Below are positions 30,176-37,807 of a stretch of 52,697 nucleotides of DNA, one piece after another. A program made the position numbers and the translations under genes. The stretch comes from Nocardia concava NBRC 100430 (GTDB lineage Bacteria > Actinomycetota > Actinomycetes > Mycobacteriales > Mycobacteriaceae): positions 1-52,697 of the forward strand of contig NZ_BAFX01000197.1 of the NCBI RefSeq assembly GCF_000308815.1, given 5' to 3'. How positions within the stretch are numbered: the stretch's first letter is position 1; each line of letters starts with the position of its first letter. The notes beneath the pieces are model-generated. The model was not told where the DNA came from. It worked only from the letters and a program-made list of their open reading frames with translations, and ran no database searches.

Positions 30176-30487
30176 CTATGCGCCGCGCTGGCAGATGCCG
30201 TTCAGGATCGGGATCGCGGCGCCGATCATCGAGTTGTCACCCGACTCGAGGGCGCTGGCGTAGTTGTCGATGGCCCACTTCTCGTCACCGGTGGCGTCGA
30301 GGGCGCGCAGGCGGTTGGCGGCGTCCTTCAGCTGCGCGCCGTACGGGCCCAGCGAGCCGTAGCTGTTGCTGATGTCGGCGGCGCCCTGGCAGGCGGGGGA
30401 CAGGGCGTAGGCGTTGCCGGCGGGCAGCACCAGCAGGGCGCCCGCGGCGCTGGCGGCCATCACGGCGGAGGACAGGATCTTGCGCAT
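30176..30487 (-). CDS. Small secreted protein with two cysteines
   Basis: A 103-residue protein with a signal peptide (MRKILSSAVMAASAAGALLV, cleaved near NAYALS). The mature part of about 75 residues is helical and acidic, with one Cys near each end (ACQGAAD and ICQRGA), suggesting one disulfide. Its form resembles actinobacterial small exported helical proteins, including the haem-binding hemophore-like group, but no haem ligand can be identified. GGGAG precedes the start. Confidence 0.72.
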   Translation of the reverse strand: MRKILSSAVMAASAAGALLVLPAGNAYALSPACQGAADISNSYGSLGPYGAQLKDAANRLRALDATGDEKWAIDNYASALESGDNSMIGAAIPILNGICQRGA

Positions 30488-30614
30488 TCATTCACTCCCG
30501 AGTAGCTCGTATGACGTTAGCGACATCGAGTCTGCCTGATACACAGCCGGAATCGATCATCGACGTCCGCGGAACGGCCCGCCGCCGCCAGAATTAGGGG
30601 AAATCCCCCAACGC

Positions 30615-30680
30615 TCCGCCGAGTGGCACACCACCGAGGGATATGCCCGATCTGCCCGCGCCGGCGTGCCACTCGGCGGA
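30615..30680. repeat. Inverted repeat related to palindrome family 2
   Basis: TCCGCCGAGTGGCAC (30615-30629) and its exact complement (30666-30680) flank a 36-bp loop, giving 66 bp in all. The core GAGTGGCAC is close to the GAGCGGCAC core of family 2 and the total length is almost the same, so this may be a diverged copy. It lies directly before the -10 box of the next gene. Confidence 0.7.
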
Positions 30681-30694
30681 CTAGCCTTGCCGGG

Positions 30695-31066
30695 GTGAAT
30701 GCGCCGAAACTTCGTGTGTCCGAGGCGAGTGGCCGGACGCTGGACGACCCGACCGACACCCAGGTCTACGACCTGTTCGCGGATCTGAACGCGCGCTGGA
30801 GCTTCGCCATCGTGGACCGGCTCGACCGTGAACCGGAGGGGCAGTTCTACTTCCAGGTCCGGCTCGATTATGTGGATTCGGAGGGGTCCGTGGACTACGA
30901 GGTCGAGTTCCGGGCCGGAAGTCCGGTCGAGCACTACGCCGCGCGAATCAGCGGGGCGAACGGATTCGCGGGAATGGATCTCGTGCACAAGGTGTATCGC
31001 GCGTGGCGGGCGGACGACCCGGCGTTGCGAGACCTGGTGTCGTGGGCTCCGGTGGACTTCGACTGA
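30695..31066 (+). CDS. Hypothetical protein, probably from a leaderless message
   Basis: A 123-residue hydrophilic protein, acidic, with alternating charged and hydrophobic strands (QFYFQVRLDYVDSEGSVDYE) and a C-terminal helix (MDLVHKVYRAWRADDPALRD). The GTG start lies seven bases after TAGCCT (30682-30687), so the transcript is probably leaderless. No family is recognised. It is convergent with the tRNA-Val gene. Confidence 0.62.
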   Translation: MNAPKLRVSEASGRTLDDPTDTQVYDLFADLNARWSFAIVDRLDREPEGQFYFQVRLDYVDSEGSVDYEVEFRAGSPVEHYAARISGANGFAGMDLVHKVYRAWRADDPALRDLVSWAPVDFD

Positions 31067-31085
31067 AGCCATGGGCTGAAAAGCG

Positions 31086-31110
31086 TTGTGGCCCAGTCTA
31101 AACCGGGCCA
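31086..31110 (-). terminator. Terminator of the first tRNA Gly-Val unit
   Basis: On the minus strand, downstream of tRNA-Val, TGGCCCGG and CTGGGCCA form a stem (31110-31089) with a six-base loop and one mismatch, followed shortly by CGCTTTTC. This fits an actinobacterial intrinsic terminator with a weak T stretch. Confidence 0.6.
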
Positions 31111-31125
31111 CCAGCCTTCCGATGG

Positions 31126-31197
31126 TGCGCGATACTGGGATTGAACCAGTGACCTCTTCCGTGTCAGGGAAGCGCTCTCCCGCTGAGCTAATCGCGC
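31126..31197 (-). tRNA. tRNA-Val(GAC), copy 1
   Basis: A 72-nt cloverleaf: GCGCGAT pairs perfectly with ATCGCGC, anticodon loop CTGACAC gives GAC, T arm is GGTTCAATC. It is downstream of tRNA-Gly in the same transcript. CCA is not encoded. Confidence 0.97.
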
Positions 31198-31214
31198 GGG
31201 TAAATCCCCCGTTG

Positions 31215-31287
31215 AGCGGATGACGAGATTCGAACTCGCGACCCTCACCTTGGCAAGGTGATGCGCTACCAGCTGCGCTACATCCGC
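31215..31287 (-). tRNA. tRNA-Gly(GCC), copy 2
   Basis: A 73-nt gene with the same sequence as the solo copy at 11359, anticodon GCC. It is first in the Gly-Val unit, 17 bp ahead of tRNA-Val. Confidence 0.97.
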
Positions 31288-31331
31288 GTGCTCACCCGGC
31301 CTTGTGGGCCGATTGGCTTGCGGGAGAGAAC

Positions 31332-31360
31332 ATTAGCCTACAAGTAGGTGGTTGACGCAA
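31332..31360 (-). promoter_or_regulatory. Promoter of the first tRNA Gly-Val unit
   Basis: On the minus strand TTGCGT (31360-31355), a 17-bp spacer and GCTAAT (31337-31332), then GTTCTC. The same architecture occurs at 31743-31715 and 52282-52255. Confidence 0.7.
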
Positions 31361-31463
31361 ATCGCCAGGACAACCTGGATTTCCGGGCGTGTCAGGCGGC
31401 GAGGTTCAGTAGCAGATTGCGGCAGCGCTGCGACACCGGCGACCGAGGGGGCTTGCCGTATGA

Positions 31464-31493
31464 CAGCAGAAAGGCCCGGCGGGAACCGGGCCT
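31464..31493 (-). terminator. Terminator of the second tRNA Gly-Val unit
   Basis: On the minus strand AGGCCCGG and CCGGGCCT form an 8-bp perfect stem with a six-base loop (31493-31472), followed by TTCTGCTG. Nearly the same hairpin is at 51922-51901 behind the Gly-Cys-Val unit. Confidence 0.8.
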
Positions 31494-31511
31494 GATCTGG
31501 GATTTCTATGG

Positions 31512-31583
31512 TGCGCCATACTGGGATTGAACCAGTGACCTCTTCCGTGTCAGGGAAGCGCTCTCCCGCTGAGCTAATCGCGC
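31512..31583 (-). tRNA. tRNA-Val(GAC), copy 2, with an acceptor-stem mismatch
   Basis: The same as the copies at 31126 and 51941 except for one base: the 3' acceptor strand is ATGGCGC instead of ATCGCGC, which makes a G5-G68 mismatch against GCGCGAT. The anticodon GAC and other arms are intact. The gene may be less stable, in decay, or a minor variant. Confidence 0.9.
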
Positions 31584-31597
31584 AAAGTTGTGTTCTG

Positions 31598-31670
31598 AGC
31601 GGATGACGAGATTCGAACTCGCGACCCTCACCTTGGCAAGGTGATGCGCTACCAGCTGCGCTACATCCGC
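31598..31670 (-). tRNA. tRNA-Gly(GCC), copy 3
   Basis: A 73-nt gene identical to copies 1 and 2, anticodon GCC. It belongs to a tandem duplication of the Gly-Val unit, offset by about 385 bp including promoter sequence. Confidence 0.97.
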
Positions 31671-31714
31671 ATGCTCACCGGGGCTTGTGGGCCGATCGGC
31701 TTGCGGGACAGAAC

Positions 31715-31743
31715 ATTAGCCTACCGATGGGTGGTAATAGCAA
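31715..31743 (-). promoter_or_regulatory. Promoter of the second tRNA Gly-Val unit
   Basis: On the minus strand TTGCTA (31743-31738), a 17-bp spacer and GCTAAT (31720-31715), then GTTCTG. It is aligned with the promoter of the first unit, showing that the duplication included the promoter. Confidence 0.7.
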
Positions 31744-31904
31744 ATCGCCTGGAAAACCGGGTGATTCGGGCGCGGCGGCGGGGATGGGAGGAATGGCTGC
31801 GGTCGACGGGCCGAGGGGACGGAAATCTCACCGACTGCGGAAACCGAAAGGGAGACTCGGCGTGCTGCCGAATCTCCTTCCCACTTCACCATACCGCGCG
31901 GGGG

Positions 31905-31953
31905 AGGGCTTGCGGCAAGGGGCGGGCGGTGGGCTATAACTGCTGGTCGAAGG
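31905..31953 (+). promoter_or_regulatory. Degenerate rifamycin-associated element and promoter of the glycosyltransferase gene
   Basis: AGGGCTTGCGGCAAGGGGC (31905-31923) matches the 19-bp RAE at 15 positions; the CTTGCGGCAAG core (31909-31919) is complete but the outer right arm is lost. TATAAC (31935-31940) begins 15 bp after the core and CGAAGG (31948-31953) begins 39 bp from the core start, exactly the spacings at rox. A GGGAGGAG ribosome site (31960-31967) follows. Confidence 0.8.
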
Positions 31954-31972
31954 CCGGACGGGAGGAGTTTCG

Positions 31973-33163
31973 ATGCGGGTGCTGCTGTCGACGATCGGGT
32001 CGCGGGGTGAGGTTCAGCCCATGCTGGCGCTGGGGCTGGAGTTGACGCGGTTGGGGGCGCGGGTGCGGTTGTGCGCGCCGCCGGATTTCCGGGGACTGGT
32101 CGAGCGGTTCGGGCTGGAGTTCGTGCCGGTCGGGCCAGAGGTGAGTCGGGCCGGGGCGCGTACGACGCCGCCGACGCCGGAGGAGCGGCGCGCGATGATC
32201 GCGGGGACGGTGGGCGATCAGTTCGACGCCGTAGGCGCAGCGGCCTCCGACTGTGATGTGCTGGTTGGTTGCGGGGCGCTGCAGATCGCGGCGCACTCGA
32301 TCGCCGAGCTGCGTGGGATCCCGTACGTTTACGTCGCGTACGCCGCCAATACCCTTCCCTCCGAACAGCTTCCGCCGCCTCCGCTGGGGCCCGGAGTCGA
32401 CGCCAGTGCCGACAACGGCACGCAGTGGAAGCAGGATGCCCAGCGCTGGAACGCGCTGTGGTCGGAGCCTCTCGACACCCACCGTGCCGCCCACGGCCTG
32501 CCCCCGGTCGCCGATGTCCGCGACTACATCTTCACCGACCACCCATGGCTTGCCGCCGACCCCGTCCTCGGCCCCTGGCCTACGCCATCGGATCTCGATG
32601 TCTGGCAACCGGGCGCGTGGATGCTGCGCGATCGGAGCCCACTCGCCGCCGAGATCGAGGAGTTCCTCGCCGCGGGCGAGCCGCCGGTGTACTTCGGTTT
32701 CGGCAGCATGCATATGGCGGCGGAGGCGAGCCGCGCCGCCATCGACGCCGCGCGTGCGCTCGGGCGGCGGGCGATCGTGCTGCGGGGTTGGTCGGAGCTC
32801 GGGCTGATCGACGAGGCGCCCGACTGCCTGGCGATCGGCGAGGTCGACCACGCGGCCCTGTTCCCGCGTGTCGCGGCCGTCGTGCACCACGGCGGCGCGG
32901 GCACGACCACCGCCGTGGCCCGCGCGGGCGTGCCACAGGTGGTGGTTCCGCAGCGGTTCGACCAGTACTACTGGGCCGACCGCGTGCGGACGCTGGGCAT
33001 CGGATTCGCCCACGCCCCAGGCGAAGTCACCCGAGACTCCCTGCTGTCGGCGCTCGGCCACGCCCTTATGCGCGAGACCGCCGCCAGCGACCTGGCTCCG
33101 ACCATCCGCACCGACGGCGCGACCCGCTCCGCCGAACGAATTCTCACCCTCGCCGGATCCTGA
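31973..33163 (+). CDS. GT1 glycosyltransferase, probable rifamycin glycosyltransferase
   Basis: A 396-residue GT-B enzyme of family GT1 (the group of antibiotic glycosyltransferases). The N-terminus MRVLLSTIGSRGEVQPMLAL is the acceptor-side start, and VAAVVHHGGAGTTTAVARAG, then QRFDQYYWADRV (about 300-345), is the nucleotide-sugar binding signature. Enzymes of this type (Rgt) glucosylate rifamycin at its ansa hydroxyl and inactivate it; glucosylation of rifampicin is known in Nocardia. The RAE-type promoter shared with rox is the main reason for proposing this substrate; by sequence alone other aglycones remain possible. ATG 31973 has a strong ribosome site five bases upstream. Confidence 0.82.
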   Translation: MRVLLSTIGSRGEVQPMLALGLELTRLGARVRLCAPPDFRGLVERFGLEFVPVGPEVSRAGARTTPPTPEERRAMIAGTVGDQFDAVGAAASDCDVLVGCGALQIAAHSIAELRGIPYVYVAYAANTLPSEQLPPPPLGPGVDASADNGTQWKQDAQRWNALWSEPLDTHRAAHGLPPVADVRDYIFTDHPWLAADPVLGPWPTPSDLDVWQPGAWMLRDRSPLAAEIEEFLAAGEPPVYFGFGSMHMAAEASRAAIDAARALGRRAIVLRGWSELGLIDEAPDCLAIGEVDHAALFPRVAAVVHHGGAGTTTAVARAGVPQVVVPQRFDQYYWADRVRTLGIGFAHAPGEVTRDSLLSALGHALMRETAASDLAPTIRTDGATRSAERILTLAGS

Positions 33164-33232
33164 CTTCCCGGCGGCGCGCGTATCGGCCGCACACAGACAC
33201 GGGGGTGACCCACCCACGGCTGGAGCGGCGGC

Positions 33233-34102
33233 TCAATCCAGGGCGGGCTGAGCCTCGGGCAGGGGAGCGGCCTGGGCGCGCGAAAGGCGCACGGCCGCAA
33301 CGCACATGACCACGACCGAGGCCGCGACGAAGGCGGTGCCGACCGGGCCGCTGCGCAGGCGCTCGTCCAGGACGGTCATGCCGAGGAATGCCGCGCCCAG
33401 CGGTTCGGCGACGGTGAACGCGGGCAGGGACGCCGACAACGGACCCACCTGATATCCGCGCTGCTGCACATACAGGCCGAGGATGCCGCAGGCGACCAGC
33501 ACGTACAGCTCCCAGCTGGTGAGCGCGGTCGCGACGCTATCGCCGAACAGCTGGGTGACGTTCTCGGTGAGCGCCGCGGAGATCCCGAACAGCAGGCCCG
33601 CGACCGAACCCAGCAACAGCGCCTGCAGCGTCGGCACTTTCACCGTCGCGGCCACCACGATCCCCGCCACGATCACCGCCGCCATCAACCCCAGGGGCAG
33701 CACCCACCTGTGCCACGGCGCCTCCGACACCCCCTCGGTCGGCTCACCCACCACCAGGAAGCACGCCAACGCGATCGACAGCGCCGCCGCCTGCCCCCAC
33801 ATCGCCCGCGTCACCCGCCGCCCGCTGTAATGCGCCGCCAACGGCAGCGCGAACACCAGCGCCGTCACCAGAATCGGCTGCACCACCAACACCGACCCCA
33901 AGGCCAGCGCCGCCACCTGAAACCCGAACCCGCCCGCATCCCCGATCAACCCCGCCACCCACCGCGGATTCCGAATCAACTTGGCCAGCAACGCATCCCC
34001 CGCCGGCACATCCGCCGCCGCCCGCTGCTGCGCCACCGCCGACACAGCGAACAACACAGCCCCCACGAAAGCACACACCACAGCCGCGATAGGTAGGTTC
34101 AC
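33233..34102 (-). CDS. DMT-family (EamA-like) membrane transporter
   Basis: A 289-residue protein with about nine or ten membrane helices and the two-fold inverted repeat typical of DMT permeases: an N-terminal half starting NLPIAAVVCAFVGAVLFAVSA and a second half with LQALLLGSVAGLLFGISAAL and AFTVAEPLGAAFLGMTVLDE. The motif PLGAAFLG in the penultimate helix pair is characteristic. The substrate is unknown. The start is GTG 34102; longer frames upstream run through the palindromic repeats and are not credible. It converges on the glycosyltransferase gene, so a role in drug efflux is only a positional guess. Confidence 0.82.
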   Translation of the reverse strand: MNLPIAAVVCAFVGAVLFAVSAVAQQRAAADVPAGDALLAKLIRNPRWVAGLIGDAGGFGFQVAALALGSVLVVQPILVTALVFALPLAAHYSGRRVTRAMWGQAAALSIALACFLVVGEPTEGVSEAPWHRWVLPLGLMAAVIVAGIVVAATVKVPTLQALLLGSVAGLLFGISAALTENVTQLFGDSVATALTSWELYVLVACGILGLYVQQRGYQVGPLSASLPAFTVAEPLGAAFLGMTVLDERLRSGPVGTAFVAASVVVMCVAAVRLSRAQAAPLPEAQPALD

Positions 34103-34165
34103 CCGGCCAGTCTGCCCGACCCACCCACCCTGGTCCGTCGCCAGACCCCCGGCCTCTCCATCCAC

Positions 34166-34260
34166 TGAGCGGCACACCCTGAAGACATTCAACGAACGGC
34201 ACATCCTGGAGACGAAATCCAGGACAAACCAGACAATCACCCTCCAGAATGTGCCACTCG
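34166..34260. repeat. Palindrome family 2: half copy plus full copy 3
   Basis: A half copy (34166-34186, GAGCGGCACACCCTGAAG) precedes a full 68-bp copy (34193-34260) whose arms differ from each other at several positions (CGAACGGCACATCCTGGAG against CTCCAGAATGTGCCACTCG). Confidence 0.85.
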
Positions 34261-34359
34261 GCCATCGTGCGCGGATCGATCGACATGGCTGGCTGCAGCC
34301 CCTTTCGTCCGAAGCCGGGGCGCGGACTGCGGCGAGTGGCTGCCGCGGCCGTGATTCGT

Positions 34360-34447
34360 CGAGCGGCACATCCTGGAGGCGCAATCCAGGAGAAAGCGGA
34401 CAAAAGCCCTCCAGGGTGTGCCGCTCGGCATGCTGGTGTGCCACTCG
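34360..34447. repeat. Palindrome family 2: full copy 4 plus half copy
   Basis: Full copy 34360-34427 with 20-bp arms differing at one position and a 28-bp loop, followed by a partial right arm (GCTGGTGTGCCACTCGG, 34433-34449). Confidence 0.85.
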
Positions 34448-34528
34448 GTGATCGGCGTGTGGTGCTGGCTGGTTCGGGTGTGTTGGTCGGGGGTGAATTC
34501 GGGTGCTCGATGGTGAATCGGCGGGCGG

Positions 34529-35062
34529 TTAGAGGTCGAGTTCTTCGGACCAAGCCTGGAGGCCGGCTAGGAAGCCTTCGCGTTCGGTGGGGGTTAGGCG
34601 GGTCATGGCTCGGAGGAGGGGGTTGGAGCGGCGGGTGATGAAAGCGGCTACGTCTTCGCTGCGGGCTTCGGGGAGGGAGAGGAGGGTGCGGCGGTTGTCG
34701 GCGGGGTCGTTGTGGCGTTGGAGCCAGCCGGCTCGGTTGAGTTCTCCGGCAAGTTGACTCGCGTTGGTGAGGCTGATGCCGAGGCGGCGGGAGAGGTCGC
34801 TGACGCTGATGCTGCCGGCGGCGAGGACCTGGGCCAGGACCGCGCCGTGGCGGTTGCCGAGGCCGTCGGCGTCGAAGGATTCGCGGAGGGCGGGCGGCAT
34901 ATCGCCGTGGGCGCGGCGGAAATGCGTGGCGATGAGGGGCGCCAGCGCTTCCAGTCGCCGCTGGTCCTCGGCGCTCACCGGACTGCCGGTGGGGCGTACC
35001 GGAGTTCCGGTGGTGCTCACGGGGCTGCCCGTGGTGTCCGCCGCCCGCTGTCGCCGAGACAT
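34529..35062 (-). CDS. MarR-family transcriptional regulator
   Basis: A 177-residue regulator. The winged-helix core is ILAAGSISVSDLSRRLGISL-type (here VLAAGSISVSDLSRRLGISL, then TNASQLAGELNRAGWLQRHN) with the wing NDPADNRRTLLSLPE, a canonical MarR wing. The N-terminal 25 residues hold an odd Thr/Gly/Pro/Val repeat (TGSPVSTTGTPVRPTGSPVS) that is probably disordered. It is divergent from the DUF1772 gene and should regulate it and itself from the shared region. The start is uncertain between ATG 35062 and GTG 35071; GGAGGG lies at 35080-35075. Confidence 0.88.
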   Translation of the reverse strand: MSRRQRAADTTGSPVSTTGTPVRPTGSPVSAEDQRRLEALAPLIATHFRRAHGDMPPALRESFDADGLGNRHGAVLAQVLAAGSISVSDLSRRLGISLTNASQLAGELNRAGWLQRHNDPADNRRTLLSLPEARSEDVAAFITRRSNPLLRAMTRLTPTEREGFLAGLQAWSEELDL

Positions 35063-35136
35063 ATGCGACACGAACCCTCCGATCGATCTCGAACTCTGTC
35101 TTGACACAGCAAGGATACAGGTTCAAAAATCAGAAC

Positions 35137-35154
35137 AGTTCGGAAGTCTGAACT
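35137..35154. promoter_or_regulatory. Candidate MarR operator
   Basis: AGTTC-ggaagtct-GAACT, a perfect 5-bp inverted repeat with an 8-bp centre, lies in the divergent region between the MarR and DUF1772 genes; two further GTTC/GAAC half sites are within 20 bp. MarR dimers bind palindromes of about this size. Confidence 0.5.
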
Positions 35155-35177
35155 ATCTGATGACGGAAGGCTCACCC

Positions 35178-35669
35178 ATGCGCACCCGCCTGCTCACCGC
35201 GGCCGCCCTGCTCACCACCGGATATCTTTGCGGCGCTTTCGGTTACGGCTTGATCAATGTCGCCCAAGCCTTAAAGACCGTGCCGCTGGATGTTCGCTTC
35301 ACGTTCCACACCGCCCTCATGAAGGTGAACGGCCCGGTCATGCAATCGACCATGGCATTGGCCGCCCTGACCTCCCTGCTGCTGGCCGTCTACAGCACCG
35401 GACTCGTCCGCCGCTGGGCCGCAACGGCTTTCGCGCTGGAGGTGACGTCGTTCCTGATCACGCGTTTCGGCAATGTCCCCATCAACGGCAAGATCAAGCA
35501 GTGGGCCGTCGGCCCGGTCCCGTCCGATTACGCCCAGCTCCTGCACCGCTGGGAGCTGTTCCACATCGCCCGCACCACCGCGGCGCTGCTGGCGTTCCTG
35601 ATCATCATCGCCGTGGCCGTCTCGGCCCAGGCCCCGGCCCGTCAGCCGGTTCTGGTGGCCCCCAACTGA
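35178..35669 (+). CDS. DUF1772 (anthrone-oxygenase-like) membrane protein
   Basis: A 163-residue protein with four hydrophobic helices (for example TAALLTTGYLCGAFGYGLIN and ARTTAALLAFLIIIAVAVSA) and the loop NVPINGKIKQWAVGPVPSDY between helices 3 and 4, which is the DUF1772 signature shared with anthrone oxygenase-like proteins. Substrate and reaction are unknown. GGAAGG lies seven bases before ATG 35178; ATG 35160 is an in-frame alternative. Divergence from a MarR gene suggests control by a phenolic or lipophilic ligand. Confidence 0.85.
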   Translation: MRTRLLTAAALLTTGYLCGAFGYGLINVAQALKTVPLDVRFTFHTALMKVNGPVMQSTMALAALTSLLLAVYSTGLVRRWAATAFALEVTSFLITRFGNVPINGKIKQWAVGPVPSDYAQLLHRWELFHIARTTAALLAFLIIIAVAVSAQAPARQPVLVAPN

Positions 35670-35854
35670 ATTCGCGCCGCCGGGGCGGCCCCGTGATAGA
35701 AGTGCCGCCCCAGCCCGACCGAGAACACCATCATCCCGTACGCCGCGTGCTCCACCGACGCGGTGAACAGCGACTGCGTGCGCAGATACCGCGCCGCGAA
35801 CCACGCCGCGTATTCGGCGGCCAGATAGGCTCGCTGCCACCGCCGAATCCTCAT
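35642..35854 (-). CDS. Small hypothetical protein
   Basis: A possible 70-residue protein (MRIRRWQRAYLAAEYAAWFA at the start), basic and aromatic, with a short hydrophobic segment (AAYGMMVFSVGLG). GGTGG six bases before ATG 35854 supports it, but its 3' end overlaps the DUF1772 gene on the other strand by 28 bp. No family is recognised. Confidence 0.45.
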   Translation of the reverse strand: MRIRRWQRAYLAAEYAAWFAARYLRTQSLFTASVEHAAYGMMVFSVGLGRHFYHGAAPAARIQLGATRTG

Positions 35855-35982
35855 GGGATCCACCATAATTTGCGGCCCGCGAACGCGCTGAACACGGCGA
35901 ATTCTCGCGATTCCGAACTCGGTAGACGTAATGTCTAGTTAGTCTGTGCAGTGTTAGCGAAACCCCACCGCTAGGACCTCTC

Positions 35983-37716
35983 GTGAGCTATTCACTCATC
36001 ATCGCCAATGGCACGATCGTCGACGGCACGGGCGCGGAACCCTTCCGGGCCGATATCGCCGTGCAGGACGGCCGCATCGCCGTGATCACCGCGCCCGGTG
36101 AACTCGCGCACGCCGAGGCGGAGGAGCGAATCGACGCGGACGGTCTGCTGGTGACGCCCGGATTCGTCGACATCCACACGCATTACGACGGTCAGATCAC
36201 CTGGGACCCGCTGCTCACCCCGAGTTGCTGGCACGGCGTCACCACCGTGGTGATGGGCAATTGCGGCGTCGGCTTCGCGCCGGTCACGCCGGAGAAGCGG
36301 GAATGGCTGATCGGCCTGATGGAAGGCGTCGAGGACATCCCGGGCGCGGCGCTCTCGACCGGAATCCGTTGGAACTGGCAGTCTTTCCCGCAATTCCTCG
36401 ATGCCCTCGAACAGCTGCCGCTGGCCATCGACGTCGGCACCCAGGTACCGCACGGCGCGGTCCGCGCGTATGTGATGGGGGAGCGCGGCGCGAAGAACGA
36501 GGCCGCCTCCGCCGAGGACATCGGCATGATGGCCAAGCTGGTGCGCGAGGGCATCGAGGCTGGGGCGCTGGGGTTTTCGACCTCCCGCACCATCGTGCAC
36601 CGCGCCATCGACGGTGAACCGGTGCCGGGCACCTTCGCCGCCGAGGAGGAGCTGTTCGGCATCGGCCAGGCGCTGGGCGACGCGGGCCGCGGCGTGTTCG
36701 AGCTGGCTCCGGCCGGGATCATGGGCGAGGATCTCGCCGCCCCCGACCGCGAACTCTCCTGGATGCTGCGCCTGGCTGAAAAGACCGGCCGCACCGTGAG
36801 TTTCGGCCTGCTGCAACACGACGGCGCACCCGACGACTGGAAACGACTGCTGGACTCCGCCGCCGAAGCCTTCGACTCCGGAATCCCCTTGCGCCCACAG
36901 GTTTCCGCACGACCGTTGGGGCTGCTCATCGGTCTGCAGACCTTCAACCCCTTCTCGTTCCGTCCGTCCTATCAGGCCGCGGTCGCCCGCGCCGGTCAGC
37001 ATCTCGACGCCCTCGTCGCCGAACTGCGCGACCCGGCATTGCGCGACACCATCCTCACCGAGGCCGACCTGCCCGACAATCCGATGGCCTTCATCAGCAT
37101 GGGCCTGGATCGCACCTTCACCCTCGGCGACCCGCCCGACTACGAACCCGACCCGGCCGCGAGCCTCGCCGCCGACGCCGACCGTGCGGGCATCGAACCG
37201 TTCCGCTACATCTACGACCAGCTGCTCGGCCGCGACGGCCGCGCCCTGTTCTACCGTCCGCTGCTGAATTACTCACGCTTCACCCAGGATCCGATCCGCG
37301 ACATGCTGACCCATCCGGTCACCGCGGTCGGCCTCGGCGACGGCGGCGCCCACGTCGGCGCCATCTGCGACGCCTCCAACACCACCTACCTGCTCACCCA
37401 CTGGTCCCGCGATCGCGCACGCGGAGAACGCATTCCGCTCCCGCTGGCCATCCGCAAGATGACCCTCGACACCGCCCAGATGTACGGCCTGCACGACCGC
37501 GGCGAGATCGCACCGGGAAAGAAGGCCGACCTCAACATCATCGACTACGAGGCCCTCCGCCTGCTCCCACCCGCCGTCGCCTACGACCTCCCCGGCGGCG
37601 CCCGCCGCCTCCTCCAACGCGCCGAGGGCTACCGCGACACCATCGTCTCCGGCCGGGTAATCCTGCGCGACGGCCAGGACACCGGTGCCCGCCCCGGCTC
37701 CCTGATCCGCTCCTGA
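35983..37716 (+). CDS. N-acyl-D-amino-acid deacylase-type amidohydrolase
   Basis: A 577-residue metal-dependent amidohydrolase of the D-aminoacylase group. The composite beta-sandwich of the N-terminus (IANGTIVDGTGAEPFRADIA) is followed by the metal-binding VTPGFVDIHTHYDGQITWDP near residue 65 and by a late GLGDGGAHVGAICD with the catalytic Asp. The C-terminal GEIAPGKKADLNIID returns to the sandwich. Such enzymes hydrolyse N-acyl-D-amino acids or related amides; members of this length in actinobacteria have uncertain substrates. The start is GTG 35983, with AGGA eight bases before it. It is monocistronic. Confidence 0.88.
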   Translation: MSYSLIIANGTIVDGTGAEPFRADIAVQDGRIAVITAPGELAHAEAEERIDADGLLVTPGFVDIHTHYDGQITWDPLLTPSCWHGVTTVVMGNCGVGFAPVTPEKREWLIGLMEGVEDIPGAALSTGIRWNWQSFPQFLDALEQLPLAIDVGTQVPHGAVRAYVMGERGAKNEAASAEDIGMMAKLVREGIEAGALGFSTSRTIVHRAIDGEPVPGTFAAEEELFGIGQALGDAGRGVFELAPAGIMGEDLAAPDRELSWMLRLAEKTGRTVSFGLLQHDGAPDDWKRLLDSAAEAFDSGIPLRPQVSARPLGLLIGLQTFNPFSFRPSYQAAVARAGQHLDALVAELRDPALRDTILTEADLPDNPMAFISMGLDRTFTLGDPPDYEPDPAASLAADADRAGIEPFRYIYDQLLGRDGRALFYRPLLNYSRFTQDPIRDMLTHPVTAVGLGDGGAHVGAICDASNTTYLLTHWSRDRARGERIPLPLAIRKMTLDTAQMYGLHDRGEIAPGKKADLNIIDYEALRLLPPAVAYDLPGGARRLLQRAEGYRDTIVSGRVILRDGQDTGARPGSLIRS

Positions 37717-37807
37717 CCCGGATTACTCGCCGAATAGCATGCAGGCCCTGCGGCCCCGCCGCCGGACTTGCCCGGTGGCGGGGACGTGGATGTGGTTGGG
37801 CGGGAGG

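Larger units (their letters stand above)
34103..34528. other. Gene-free stretch filled with palindrome family 2 copies
   Basis: This 426-bp region between the DMT and MarR genes contains two full and two partial copies of family 2 and no credible gene. Frames across it are open only because the repeat lacks stops in several phases. Confidence 0.7.

Noticed and set aside
31126..31670. Possible integration site of a prophage or ICE at the duplicated tRNA genes
   Set aside because: No integrase, excisionase or attachment-like fragment of a tRNA was found nearby; the duplication includes complete genes and promoter, so tandem duplication is simpler.
34103..34444. N-terminal extension of the DMT transporter through the repeat region
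   Set aside because: It would translate two full palindromes and add a hydrophilic segment foreign to the family; GTG 34102 starts directly at the first membrane helix.
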